Assembly (NCBI RefSeq): GCF_011753055.1
Contig: NZ_VWWJ01000002.1
Coordinates: 434,001 to 498,000 of the forward strand
DNA from: Burkholderia sp. Ax-1719
GTDB taxonomy: Bacteria; Pseudomonadota; Gammaproteobacteria; Burkholderiales; Burkholderiaceae
Reading direction: 5' to 3'
DNA: 64,000 nucleotides
Each line of letters begins with the position of its first letter. Position 1 is the stretch's first letter. The notes beneath the pieces are model-generated. The model saw only the letters and a program-made list of their open reading frames with translations. It was not told where the DNA came from and made no database searches. Positions 34,759-42,942 of the stretch are shown here, piece by piece. A program made the translations under genes and the position numbers.

Positions 34759-35163
34759 TCAGTCCGGTCGCAATCCCGAAGCCGTTGCCGCTGCTGCCAG
34801 CACTTCGCGCACCTTGCTCACGCCTAGCGGTTTCTCGAGAATCCGGAACACCTCGCCGGAATTGCCCGCTTCCAGCAGCGCATCCTTGTCCGCATAGGCG
34901 GTTACGAGGATGCGCACGATATGCGGATACTCCTGCGCGACCTGCCGCAACAGATCCCCGCCGTGCCGGCCCGGCATGCGGAAGTCGGTCAGCAGGATCG
35001 CGACCCGCGCGCCTTCGCTGCGCAGGATCGAGATGGCCTCGTCCGCGCTGGCGGCGAGCAGCACTTCGTAGTCGCTGCCAGCCGAACGCGCAAAATACTT
35101 GCGGGCTAACTCTTCGTCGTCGACATAAACGACGGTGTACTGCGCCTGCGGGTTCTCGCTCAT
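34759..35163 (-). CDS. phcR: PhcR-like single-domain response regulator
   Basis: The 134-residue stand-alone receiver has Asp15/Asp16, Asp60 (LLTDFRMPGRHGG), Thr88 (ILVTAY) and Lys111 (ILEKPLG), all needed for phosphorylation. There is no output domain, whereas Ralstonia PhcR has been described as a receiver joined to a kinase-like region, so this is a minimal version. GAGG lies 5 bp before the ATG, which starts 7 bp after the kinase stop. Probably phosphorylated by the adjacent PhcS-like kinase. Confidence 0.72.
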   Translation of the reverse strand: MSENPQAQYTVVYVDDEELARKYFARSAGSDYEVLLAASADEAISILRSEGARVAILLTDFRMPGRHGGDLLRQVAQEYPHIVRILVTAYADKDALLEAGNSGEVFRILEKPLGVSKVREVLAAAATASGLRPD

Positions 35164-35170
35164 CTCGACC

Positions 35171-36508
35171 TCACTCGGCACGCGGCAGATCGAAGTTGAA
35201 TGCGGTCCACTCGCCCAACTGGCTTTCTGCAAAGAGTGTGCCGCCGTGCTGCTCCACCACCGCATAGCTGATGGACAGACCAAGGCCCAGGCCCTGGCCG
35301 ACTTCGCGCGTCGTGAAGAACGGTTCGAACACCCGCGCGAGATTTTCCGGGGCGATCCCCGGGCCGTTGTCGCGCACATTGACGTGCAGACGGCCGTCCT
35401 GCCAGTGCGCCTTGACATGGACCTGCGGTGAAGCGGTGCCGGCTTTTTGCATCGCCAGCGCGGCATTCGAGAACAGATTGATGAGCACGCCGACAATGGC
35501 GGCTTCGTCGCCCAGCACGAGCGTATCGGCGGGCAATTCGCGCGTGAGCTTTACGCCGCGCAATTCGTGCGCGTCCAGCCGGATCGACGAATCGAGCGCC
35601 TTTTCGAACAGGAAGGGCACGTCCTCGCTAGTCGCGCCGGGCTTGCGATAGGCGAAAGTCTTCAGGTCGGACACGATGTGCTGGATGCGCTGCATGCCCT
35701 GTTTGGCATCGGTCAGACACTCCTGCAGCGACTCGCTGTCCTTGACCTGCGGTTCTTCCATGGCGATCTCGATCGCCATCAGGCAGAAGTTCACGGGGTT
35801 GTTGACCTCGTGGAGCAGCCCCGCGGACAGCGTACCGATTGCCGCCATCTTTTCCTGTTGCAGCAATTGCCCCTTGATCTGCGCAAGGCTTTCATTGGAG
35901 CGCGCGAGCTGTTCGTTCTTGTGCGCGATCTCGTCCTTGAGCCGGAAAAGCTGAAAACGGCCTTTCTCATTGAAGAAGGTGTAGACGGAACTGGCCAGCG
36001 CGCAGAAGAAGATCAGAATGAGCTGGAACTGGAATTTGGCCGGGTCGTTGATGCCGCCGGGATGCGCCGTGCAGGCGAGGTAGTAGAACGCCACGGTGAC
36101 CACGCCGAACGCCAGTGTCTGCCAGTAGCCGGAGGCGAACAGAATCCCGACCGCGAAGATTGTCAGCGTGAGCCCGGCATAGAACAGCGACTGCTCGCCC
36201 TGCGTGGCGTAAATCATCCACGAAATCATGGCCTGCGGCAGCAGCAGCCAGGAAAAGGTGATGACCTGCACGTGGCGCTTGCCCGCTTCCGTATAGAGCG
36301 AGAGCAGGGCCAGCGCGATGGCGAGACTGGTCAGCCCGCGCAGCAGGGCAAAGCCTTTTTGCTCGGCCGGATAGACGACGTAATCCATCGCCGCGCCCAT
36401 CAGCACCAGCACGATCACGGTGAGACCGCCTGCCTTGCTGCACAGCAGCCGGTAGTCGCGCAGCTCTTCGCGATAGGTCGACTGCAGCCCAACCAGGGAT
36501 GTTGTCAT
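35171..36508 (-). CDS. phcS: PhcS-like quorum-sensing histidine kinase (six-TM sensor)
   Basis: The 445-residue kinase has about six transmembrane helices in residues 27-178 with short loops and no large periplasmic domain, as in the PhcS/LqsS/CqsS group of lipid-like autoinducer sensors. The kinase core has His233 (SAGLLHEVNNPVNF), the N box INLFSNAALAMQ (343-354), DNGPGIAPENL (380-390) and GQGLGLGLSISY (405-416). The HEVNNP form of the H box is characteristic of this group. It lies 1 bp after the methyltransferase gene and 7 bp before the receiver gene, so the operon is tightly coupled. Confidence 0.82.
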   Translation of the reverse strand: MTTSLVGLQSTYREELRDYRLLCSKAGGLTVIVLVLMGAAMDYVVYPAEQKGFALLRGLTSLAIALALLSLYTEAGKRHVQVITFSWLLLPQAMISWMIYATQGEQSLFYAGLTLTIFAVGILFASGYWQTLAFGVVTVAFYYLACTAHPGGINDPAKFQFQLILIFFCALASSVYTFFNEKGRFQLFRLKDEIAHKNEQLARSNESLAQIKGQLLQQEKMAAIGTLSAGLLHEVNNPVNFCLMAIEIAMEEPQVKDSESLQECLTDAKQGMQRIQHIVSDLKTFAYRKPGATSEDVPFLFEKALDSSIRLDAHELRGVKLTRELPADTLVLGDEAAIVGVLINLFSNAALAMQKAGTASPQVHVKAHWQDGRLHVNVRDNGPGIAPENLARVFEPFFTTREVGQGLGLGLSISYAVVEQHGGTLFAESQLGEWTAFNFDLPRAE

Positions 36509-36509
36509 T

Positions 36510-37916
36510 TCAGCCCACTTGTTGCTGGCCGATCGTTACCTCGGCGAACACGTTCACCCCGGTCACGTCCGTGTACAGACGCGGCTCGCCGCAGTTTTCC
36601 GGCATGATCGACGCCATCTGCGCCTCGTTGCGATAGATCAGATACCACTCCAGCACGTGTTCCATGCTGAAGCGCTCGGGGTTATCGGCGTGAACGTTGG
36701 TGACCAGCAGACGACCGCCGCGACGGGTGCGGCTGGCGAAATACTGGTTCAGGCGCGCGCAGACCTTGTCGGACAGATAGTCGAACAGGCCCGCGCAATA
36801 GACCGCGTCGAACTCGCGCGCATCTGGCGAATCCTCGTCCATGCGGCGCTTGAGCAGATGGTGCACAGAATCGTGCGTGTAGCTGATGGCCATGCGCTTG
36901 GACGTTTCCTGCGCGATGGAGCCAAGGCGTGCACGGGTCCAGTCCAGCGTTTCCTGGCTGAAGTCGAGCAGTTCGAACGACAGCCATTCCGGCTCGTCGT
37001 ATTCGTGCATGAAGCGCTGGATTTCCTGCGCGGGGCCGCAGCCTATGTTCAGCACGCGGAACGGCCGGCGCGCGGCGCGCGCGTCGTTGGCGACGCGCGT
37101 GAGATAGTCCACCAGCAGATCGATGCGGTTGCGGTGCGCACGCGCCACGGCCGTTTGCAGGAAGGCCGCGTTGACGATCTGGAAATACGTGCTCGGGCCC
37201 TGGCGCGGGTCGTCGAGCATCTGGTTGACCATCTGGTAGTCGCCGGCATAGCCCAGCGGCTTGGTGAAGGTGCGGAACACGAAAGGCGAGCGTAGCAGCA
37301 GCGGATGAAGCGCCGCCTGGGCAAACGCGCGATGCGCCGGCGCAAGCTCTTCTTCAACCCTGCGCGCTTCGCCTTCGAAGTCGTCGAAGAAAACCTTCGT
37401 GCGCTCCATCAGCGGCGTGGCCAGTTCGAGGAAGAAGTCTTCGCGCAGGCTCTTGCCGTCTTTGGGCAGCGTGTTGGCGAGGTCGGCCTGCTCGACCCAG
37501 CGCGACATGTCGGTCAGAAAGGCGCGGATCTGATTGACCGCGATCTGATAGTCAGGACGGATCTGGAAACGCTCGGCCCATTCGCTCACAAAGCGGCGGG
37601 CTTCTTCGCCCACGGTGGGCGCTTCCAGCGCGTCGCCGCTCAGTTCGAGCCATTCGTCGATCAGCGTCACCGACACGATGGCGGTCAGGCCGGTATTCAC
37701 CATGCTGATGACGACGGCCTTGCCCGAATAGGCGTGTTCCACGCCCATCTTGACCGTCAGTTCGCTCAACACCTCGCTGACCTGGACAATCGAGTACGGG
37801 TTATAGACCTCCATCACCAGCGACTTGCGCTGCAGATTGATGATCGTGCCCCGCACCTGCTCGCCCTGGGAGTTACGGAAGCTCACTACCGGATCGATTT
37901 GCGTTCTGGAATACAC
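36510..37916 (-). CDS. phcB: PhcB-like SAM-dependent methyltransferase (3-hydroxy fatty acid methyl ester synthase candidate)
   Basis: The 468-residue protein (from GTG at 37916) has a PilZ-like N-terminal region (VVSFRNSQGEQVRGTIINLQ), a helical middle and a class I methyltransferase fold. Its SAM loop is VLNIGCGPAQEIQRF (about 288-302), acidic residue Asp318 lies in LLDFS, and DAVYCAGLFDYLSD is motif IV. Homologues are annotated as making the extracellular factor 3-hydroxypalmitate (or myristate) methyl ester. The start is uncertain: TTG at 38006 would add a 30-residue Lys/Arg-rich leader; neither start has a clear ribosome site. It heads the phcBSRQ-like operon. Confidence 0.8.
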   Translation of the reverse strand: MYSRTQIDPVVSFRNSQGEQVRGTIINLQRKSLVMEVYNPYSIVQVSEVLSELTVKMGVEHAYSGKAVVISMVNTGLTAIVSVTLIDEWLELSGDALEAPTVGEEARRFVSEWAERFQIRPDYQIAVNQIRAFLTDMSRWVEQADLANTLPKDGKSLREDFFLELATPLMERTKVFFDDFEGEARRVEEELAPAHRAFAQAALHPLLLRSPFVFRTFTKPLGYAGDYQMVNQMLDDPRQGPSTYFQIVNAAFLQTAVARAHRNRIDLLVDYLTRVANDARAARRPFRVLNIGCGPAQEIQRFMHEYDEPEWLSFELLDFSQETLDWTRARLGSIAQETSKRMAISYTHDSVHHLLKRRMDEDSPDAREFDAVYCAGLFDYLSDKVCARLNQYFASRTRRGGRLLVTNVHADNPERFSMEHVLEWYLIYRNEAQMASIMPENCGEPRLYTDVTGVNVFAEVTIGQQQVG

Positions 37917-37972
37917 AGTATTGCGGCCAGGTAAGTACTGACGAGAATGCCAGGAGTTGAGTGCGACGTCCC

Positions 37973-38000
37973 GCCGACGTTTTCGGCGTCGGCTCTTTTT
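37973..38000 (+). terminator. Orphan plus-strand terminator upstream of phcB
   Basis: A perfect 7-bp stem GCCGACG (37973-37979) / CGTCGGC (37987-37993) with a 7-nt loop is followed by TCTTTTT. It points along the plus strand, where the only upstream sequence is antisense to phcB. It would stop an antisense transcript, or on the other strand form a hairpin in the phcB leader. Confidence 0.6.
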
Positions 38001-38438
38001 ATGCAATACCCGGGCGGCAGGTCGACCGGCTTGGCGTCGATCGTTTCCCCCTGAATCCAGGCGATGAAGCGTCGCTATCGATATTTCGTTTCGAACCGCA
38101 ACGGCAGCACAAACGTGATGTTTGCCTTGACCGTGTCACATCGCGATAACGTCTATGCGTATTGCATTGCGATCTTGATGTGGCGCGCTAGTCTTCTGGT
38201 CCGGAAGGCCGAATTCGAAACGATACGAATGTTTGCGATTGCAGCATTCTACTGAAAAATGATGACTATCGTGTCTCGACAATTTCATCGTCGATTTCAC
38301 GGTCAGTTTCGTCGACGAGGCCAGCAGCGCATCGGGCTCTGAAGCGACTCGCAGACGCGCGACGAAGGGCGCCAAATACTACAAGGGCTCCCCCGTCGAG
38401 TGCAAGCGCAATTGGGCGCCTGGCGGCGCAATGCTGTG
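38001..38438. other. Intergenic region upstream of phcB with a start-less reading frame
   Basis: This 438-base gap is less GC-rich than its surroundings. The only notable coding-like stretch is a plus-strand frame open from 38266 to the stop at 38457 (63 codons, ending YKGSPVECKRNWAPGG...CYCWDG, Cys-rich). It has no ATG, GTG or TTG in a useful position and runs into the 3' end of the phospholipase gene. It may be a gene remnant. No clear promoter for phcB was identified. Confidence 0.3.
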
Positions 38439-39896
38439 TTACTGCTGGGACGGCTGACTTGCGGGTCCAGTTGTGGTCGAGGGACTGCCCGCTTGCCCAG
38501 CAAGGTTATTGCTGCCGGGTAAGTTCTGGAAGAAGTCCAGCGCATGCTGGCGCGTGGCCATCGAACCGAGCGTGGCCGCCGGGTCGAGTCCCGCACGACG
38601 CGCCGTGCCGCTCACGAGACTCTTCTGCAGATCGTTGAGCGGGCGCGCGAGACTGGTTGCGATAAAGCCGGTGGAGGGTGGCGCGCTGATGGCGGGCAGA
38701 TCGGTGCGCGGCGTCGTGAGGGTGAGCAGCGGTGCAAGCGTGGGCGCGGCGGCAATGCGCTTGCTTGTGAGCATGTCGGCGGGTGCGATGGCCAGCCAGT
38801 CGCGCAAGGTCGCGAGTATCGACGTGTGGTCGTAAGGCGTTGCGATGGGCGAACGGAACACGGTGCCTGCTGCGATCCAGGGCGAAACGACCACGGCCGG
38901 CACGCGCACGCCAAAGCTGTCGAACGCGAAGTTCTGGTCGCCTGGATTGCTGGCGGCATCGGGCGTGACGGCGTTGGCGGGTGGCAATACATGGTCATAA
39001 GTGCCGCCGTGTTCGTCGTAGGTGATGACGAGCAGCGTCTCGGGCCACGCGGGCGATGTGCTCAGCGCCTGCCAGATATCGAAGAGAAAACTCTCGCCCG
39101 CATAGACATCATGCGGCGGATGCTGATCGTTGGGATTGAGCAGAAAGCGTGGCTCGATAAACGAATACTGCGGCAAGGTGTTGTTCTGGCAATCCGAAAC
39201 AAAGGCGCTGAAGCGCTGGAAGTTTGGCTTATATTTCGCATTCCATAACGTTGGGAACATCGTGAGCGTGAGTGAAGGCGCGATGAGCGCGTCGCTATAC
39301 ACGGCCCAGCTCGCGCCCACTTCGCTGAGCACGTTGAAGATGGTGGGCACCTGCCAGTCGAACGGATCGGGCGGCGTGCCGTTGTCCACATGACCATTCG
39401 AAGTGCCGGCATGAACGAAGGCGCGGTTCGGCCAGGTCTGGCTTGGCACGGAGGCAAACCACGCATCGGATACGGCATATTCGCGCGCGAGCGTGGAGAG
39501 CACACTCAACTGCTGGGGACTGTGACACTGCATGACCTGGCTCGCGTCCGTTGTCGCGGTCATTTCGTAGTCGACCACGAAACCGGACATGGGCGTCGCG
39601 CCTGCCGTGTTGCCGAGCAACTGAATGCGCACGTTTGCGAACGTTTCTTCCGGGTCGGGATCGGGGAGCGTGGCTGAGGAAGCGGGCATGCTCGCGGGGA
39701 TGGTCGCGCCTGATTTCGACGGATTGCTCAGGCCCGGCGTGAGGCCATCGAAGGCTTGCCCCGCACTCGATGCGGGCAGAAAGTTCACGGGGCCAGCGCC
39801 GTTTGCGCCGTTGGGATAGAGGCCGCCGAGCATGGTATCGAACGAGCGGTTCTCGAACATCACGACGACGACGTGTTTGATGCTCTGCAGGGACAT
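38439..39896 (-). CDS. Phospholipase C / acid phosphatase (AcpA)-family phosphoesterase
   Basis: The 485-residue protein belongs to the alkaline-phosphatase-like phosphoesterase group: IKHVVVVMFENRSFDTMLGG at the very N-terminus (metal-binding Glu-Asn), HAGTSNGHVDNG, LVITYDEHGGTYDHVLPP and SPWIAAGTVFRSPIATPYDH. These enzymes cleave phosphodiester or phosphomonoester bonds of phospholipids. No signal peptide is present, although family members are usually exported by Tat. The ATG at 39896 has GGAG 6 bp upstream. The C-terminal 20 residues are low-complexity Ser/Thr/Gln. Confidence 0.9.
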   Translation of the reverse strand: MSLQSIKHVVVVMFENRSFDTMLGGLYPNGANGAGPVNFLPASSAGQAFDGLTPGLSNPSKSGATIPASMPASSATLPDPDPEETFANVRIQLLGNTAGATPMSGFVVDYEMTATTDASQVMQCHSPQQLSVLSTLAREYAVSDAWFASVPSQTWPNRAFVHAGTSNGHVDNGTPPDPFDWQVPTIFNVLSEVGASWAVYSDALIAPSLTLTMFPTLWNAKYKPNFQRFSAFVSDCQNNTLPQYSFIEPRFLLNPNDQHPPHDVYAGESFLFDIWQALSTSPAWPETLLVITYDEHGGTYDHVLPPANAVTPDAASNPGDQNFAFDSFGVRVPAVVVSPWIAAGTVFRSPIATPYDHTSILATLRDWLAIAPADMLTSKRIAAAPTLAPLLTLTTPRTDLPAISAPPSTGFIATSLARPLNDLQKSLVSGTARRAGLDPAATLGSMATRQHALDFFQNLPGSNNLAGQAGSPSTTTGPASQPSQQ

Positions 39897-39996
39897 GGTG
39901 CTCTCCGTTGCCGGGTCTGACGCAGAGTATTGGTGCAGGGAGTGGCTTTCGGCAAGGTTCGATACATTGCGTCGGGGGTTTTGCGCGCTCCGCAAA

Positions 39997-41787
39997 TCAT
40001 GAACGCAAGGGCGTGAAGCCGTCGGCGCTCCAGTCTTCGCTGCCGACACCGTGATGGACAAAAAAGAGCCCTTGCGGATCGTAGCGATCCTTGGTGGTTT
40101 TGAGCCGCGCGTAGTTGACGCCCCAGAATGCTTCGCGCCAGTCTTCACGGAAGAAGTCCGTCTCCGAAACATAGGCGCCGCTTTGGGGCGCCAGCGCCTT
40201 GAGTAGCGCCGCAGCGCTTGCCACATTCCTGGCGTCGCGCTGCGCCTGCACCATGTCGGGTGGCGCAATGGGCAAGCCGCGATACGGTGGCGCGCCGCCG
40301 GTGGCAACAATCATCAAGGCAAAAGCATCGGCGACTTTCGGATTGGTCGCGCACTGACGCGCCAGAGCATTGACGTCTGGCGGCGCGCCAGCAAGTCCCT
40401 TGTTGAAATGCAGTTCAACGGTCTGAATCTGCGCCGCTGCAACCAGCGCATCGACCAGCCGACCGCGTTGCGCCGGTTCGAGCAGGGTCGCAGGCAGCCA
40501 TTGCGATTCGTAGCCGTGAAGGAACAAGGACGTCTCGTCCTCATTACCCTGCCACCAGCCGTGCGTATGCGCGGCGCCGGGACGAGGGTCCGGCACCAGC
40601 GTCGGGTTGTTGTCGAGGTCCCACCAGTGCTGCGACGGCCCCGCGCCGATGCGCGGTCTTTCACTGAACGTGAAATCGGTTGGCGAAGCGTGGACCCAGT
40701 CGATGAACGGCGCCCAGGCCGCCTTCGCCTCGCGTGCGTCGAGCCCCTGACTCACCATCGACACTTCAATCCCGTAGGCGCTCAAGACGAACCGCTCGCC
40801 CCAATGCGGGTTGAAAAGATTGTCGGCGTAATGGTCGACCAGGCGTGCAACCAGACGCTTGCAGGCCTCTGGTGACGTGGCGCTGACTTTGAGCATCGCC
40901 CATCCAAAGTGGTCAGGCAGGGCATAAGTTTGCAGCGTGAGCCGAGTTACCACGCCAAAGCTGCCGCCACCGCCGCCTTTGAGCGCCCAGAAAAGATCCG
41001 GCTCCTGCGATGCGTTGACCGTGCGCACGACGCCATCGGCGGTGACGATTTCGGCCTGAAGCAAGCTTGCGGCCGCGAGGCCAAATTGCTTGGAGAACGT
41101 GCCGAAGCCACCACCGAGAATCAGTCCGGCCACGCCGACGGTCGTACAGCCGCCGCCCTGAACGTAACGTCCAGCCTCGGTGGTGACAGCGTTATAGACG
41201 TCGATCCACATGCAGCCTGCTTCCACCGTCACGGCCGGCACCGCGGGTGTCGTGCAGCCCACTGGCACGAACGCATCATGCAACTCGATGTGGTTCATTG
41301 CGCGCGTCCAGATCAACAGCGAGTCCGGCGCATTCGAACCGCCGAGATAACTGTGACCGCCGCCTTTCACCACGAGGCGCAAATTATGTTGACGGACGAA
41401 ATTGACGCCCGCGACCACGTCGGCAGTCGAGCGGGCTTCTATGGCGTAAGCGCTGGCTTGCGGCGTCCACGCATCGAGCCAGCCGGAAATCTGCGTACCG
41501 CCTGGGTCGTCGCCCAGCGCAATCGGATTGCGTGCTTCCTTCAGTCTCGCAGGGCAATTCTGCGCCTGGGGTATTTGCGCGCAGGCCTGCCAGATCGTGG
41601 TTGGTCGCAAAAGCTTTGCGCCAACTGCCTGACTCAACGCATCCCATTCCGATGCTGGAGGCCACGCCGGATCCATTGGGCGCACTCGGGCTGCTCGTGT
41701 TGCAGCGGGAAGCACGCTGGCGAAGGTTGCGGCGCCCGCAAGGATCGGCAGGGCAGCAACGCCTTTCAGAACATCACGGCGGTTCAT
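39997..41787 (-). CDS. Tat-exported FAD-linked oxidase with berberine-bridge C-terminus
   Basis: The 596-residue protein starts with a twin-arginine signal (NRRDVLKG, residues 2-9, then a hydrophobic stretch to AAATRA). The FAD_binding_4 domain has His145 in KGGGHSYLGG and Cys214 in GGGCTTVGVAG. These are the two attachment residues of bicovalent FAD enzymes. The BBE motif near the end (NYARLKTTKDRYDPQGLFF) completes the family. Such oxidases act on sugars or alkaloids, producing H2O2. The ATG at 41787 has AAGGA 10 bp upstream. It may be co-transcribed with the phosphoesterase 100 bp downstream. Confidence 0.92.
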   Translation of the reverse strand: MNRRDVLKGVAALPILAGAATFASVLPAATRAARVRPMDPAWPPASEWDALSQAVGAKLLRPTTIWQACAQIPQAQNCPARLKEARNPIALGDDPGGTQISGWLDAWTPQASAYAIEARSTADVVAGVNFVRQHNLRLVVKGGGHSYLGGSNAPDSLLIWTRAMNHIELHDAFVPVGCTTPAVPAVTVEAGCMWIDVYNAVTTEAGRYVQGGGCTTVGVAGLILGGGFGTFSKQFGLAAASLLQAEIVTADGVVRTVNASQEPDLFWALKGGGGGSFGVVTRLTLQTYALPDHFGWAMLKVSATSPEACKRLVARLVDHYADNLFNPHWGERFVLSAYGIEVSMVSQGLDAREAKAAWAPFIDWVHASPTDFTFSERPRIGAGPSQHWWDLDNNPTLVPDPRPGAAHTHGWWQGNEDETSLFLHGYESQWLPATLLEPAQRGRLVDALVAAAQIQTVELHFNKGLAGAPPDVNALARQCATNPKVADAFALMIVATGGAPPYRGLPIAPPDMVQAQRDARNVASAAALLKALAPQSGAYVSETDFFREDWREAFWGVNYARLKTTKDRYDPQGLFFVHHGVGSEDWSADGFTPLRS

Positions 41788-41896
41788 GACGTGTTGGTCC
41801 TTCATCAGGATCGAGGCATGCGGGTACGGGGCTTGCGGAATCGGCTGCCTCGAAACGCAGGCATCGCAGCCATTAATCATATTCAAGGAGAATGAA

Positions 41897-42124
41897 ATGC
41901 GTACGCTATTGGGTGCTTTTGTATTCGCAGCTTGTTTGACTGGCGTGGCTCAACCGGCTTTGGCGGAGGGCTGCATGAAAGGGGCGGCGGCTGGCGGCGT
42001 GGTGGGGCATGTGGCCGGCCATCACGCGGTGGTTGGCGCAGCAGGCGGCTGCGCCATCGGTCATCATGAGGCCAAGAAGAAGGACAAAGCCGCCGCCGCG
42101 CAGGGGGCGAGTGGGGCTAAATAA
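41897..42124 (+). CDS. Small exported glycine-zipper protein
   Basis: The 75-residue protein has a signal peptide (MRTLLGAFVFAACLTGVAQP, cleaved after ALA at about residue 23). The core is Gly/Ala/His-rich (GVVGHVAGHHAVVGAAGG) and the tail Lys/Ala-rich. A clear AAGGAG lies 7 bp before the ATG. Similar short proteins are common in Burkholderia and are annotated as hypothetical; a periplasmic or envelope location is likely. Divergent from the FAD oxidase gene. Confidence 0.78.
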   Translation: MRTLLGAFVFAACLTGVAQPALAEGCMKGAAAGGVVGHVAGHHAVVGAAGGCAIGHHEAKKKDKAAAAQGASGAK

Positions 42125-42135
42125 TCCGGTCAGGC

Positions 42136-42453
42136 TCACATTTGCCCGCGCCGAGAGCAAATCGAAACGATCTGGGATATTGCGGAAGGCTCCCTTGCGC
42201 CGGGGAGATTCTGCAAGATGCAGAGATGGTAATTTCTCTCGCGCGGCAACAGCATCTCGCCATTTTGATAGAGCGCGTAGCACGAGCGTCTGATGAGTTG
42301 CGAGGTCGCTTCATTGCGGCTGTCGCGCAAACTGCTGAGCAAACAATCCTCGTAGTTCGACTGCGAGTCGGCCAGTGCGCTGTGGGCGCTTGACAGGCAC
42401 AACAAGCCAATTAAAGTCCGTAGAGCTAGCGCTTCAATTGGATTTTTTCTCAT
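42136..42453 (-). CDS. Small secreted protein with four cysteines
   Basis: The 105-residue protein has a signal peptide (TLIGLLCLSSAHSALA, cleavage at about residue 28). The mature part has four cysteines (about residues 37, 58, 78 and 98) evenly spaced, suggesting two disulfides in the periplasm. I do not recognise the family. It is convergent with the small glycine-zipper gene 11 bp away, and its base composition is closer to the low-GC patch upstream than to the genome average. Confidence 0.65.
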   Translation of the reverse strand: MRKNPIEALALRTLIGLLCLSSAHSALADSQSNYEDCLLSSLRDSRNEATSQLIRRSCYALYQNGEMLLPRERNYHLCILQNLPGAREPSAISQIVSICSRRGQM

Positions 42454-42548
42454 GGCGTTGATTCTGTCTTTAATCGATATCTGGAACGACTGGCGAACAC
42501 TACGTTATTCGCCGATTTAATGCTTTGACGGTGGCTGGAGTGTTTCCG

Positions 42549-42885
42549 CTATAAAACAATTAAAAACCGCCGTGGGGAGTTTCCAGCCCCAAGCGAAGCG
42601 TTGCGCCTCGCGCAAGATAAACCTCTATTGACTTGCCGTTCCGGGTGTGGAGTGTTGCCAGCCGAAATTTTCGGCGAGAGGCCAGAAATCCTTGTCTGGT
42701 GGCGCTTTGAGCGTCTCCCAGCATGCATGAGGTGCCCCGAAAAAGGGCGATTCAACCCTCAAGATATCCCCCAGTAAGCAAAGTGATTCCATCTGGTTAT
42801 CACAATAAAAATTTGTCACTTCTTTCAAAAAGCCACCTGGCCTGAATATCGATTCGCGCCAGGCCCCACCAGACTCACCGGGCAT
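42549..42885 (-). pseudogene. Low-GC small ORF, possibly frameshifted remnant
   Basis: An 86-codon frame (42885-42625) encodes a Trp/Phe-rich acidic peptide (KAPPDKDFWPLAENFGW near its end). At about 42660 a different frame becomes more protein-like (RLATLHTRNGKSIEVYLARG, then LRLGLETPHGGF before a stop near 42560). Joining the two by one frameshift gives a continuous product of about 110 residues. Codon use is less GC-rich at third positions than in neighbours, suggesting acquisition and decay. No family recognised. Confidence 0.35.
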
Positions 42886-42942
42886 TCAGCGCTCCCCACC
42901 TCGCACGAACGCGACGTTCAACCTTGCCCGCGGAGATCCGCC

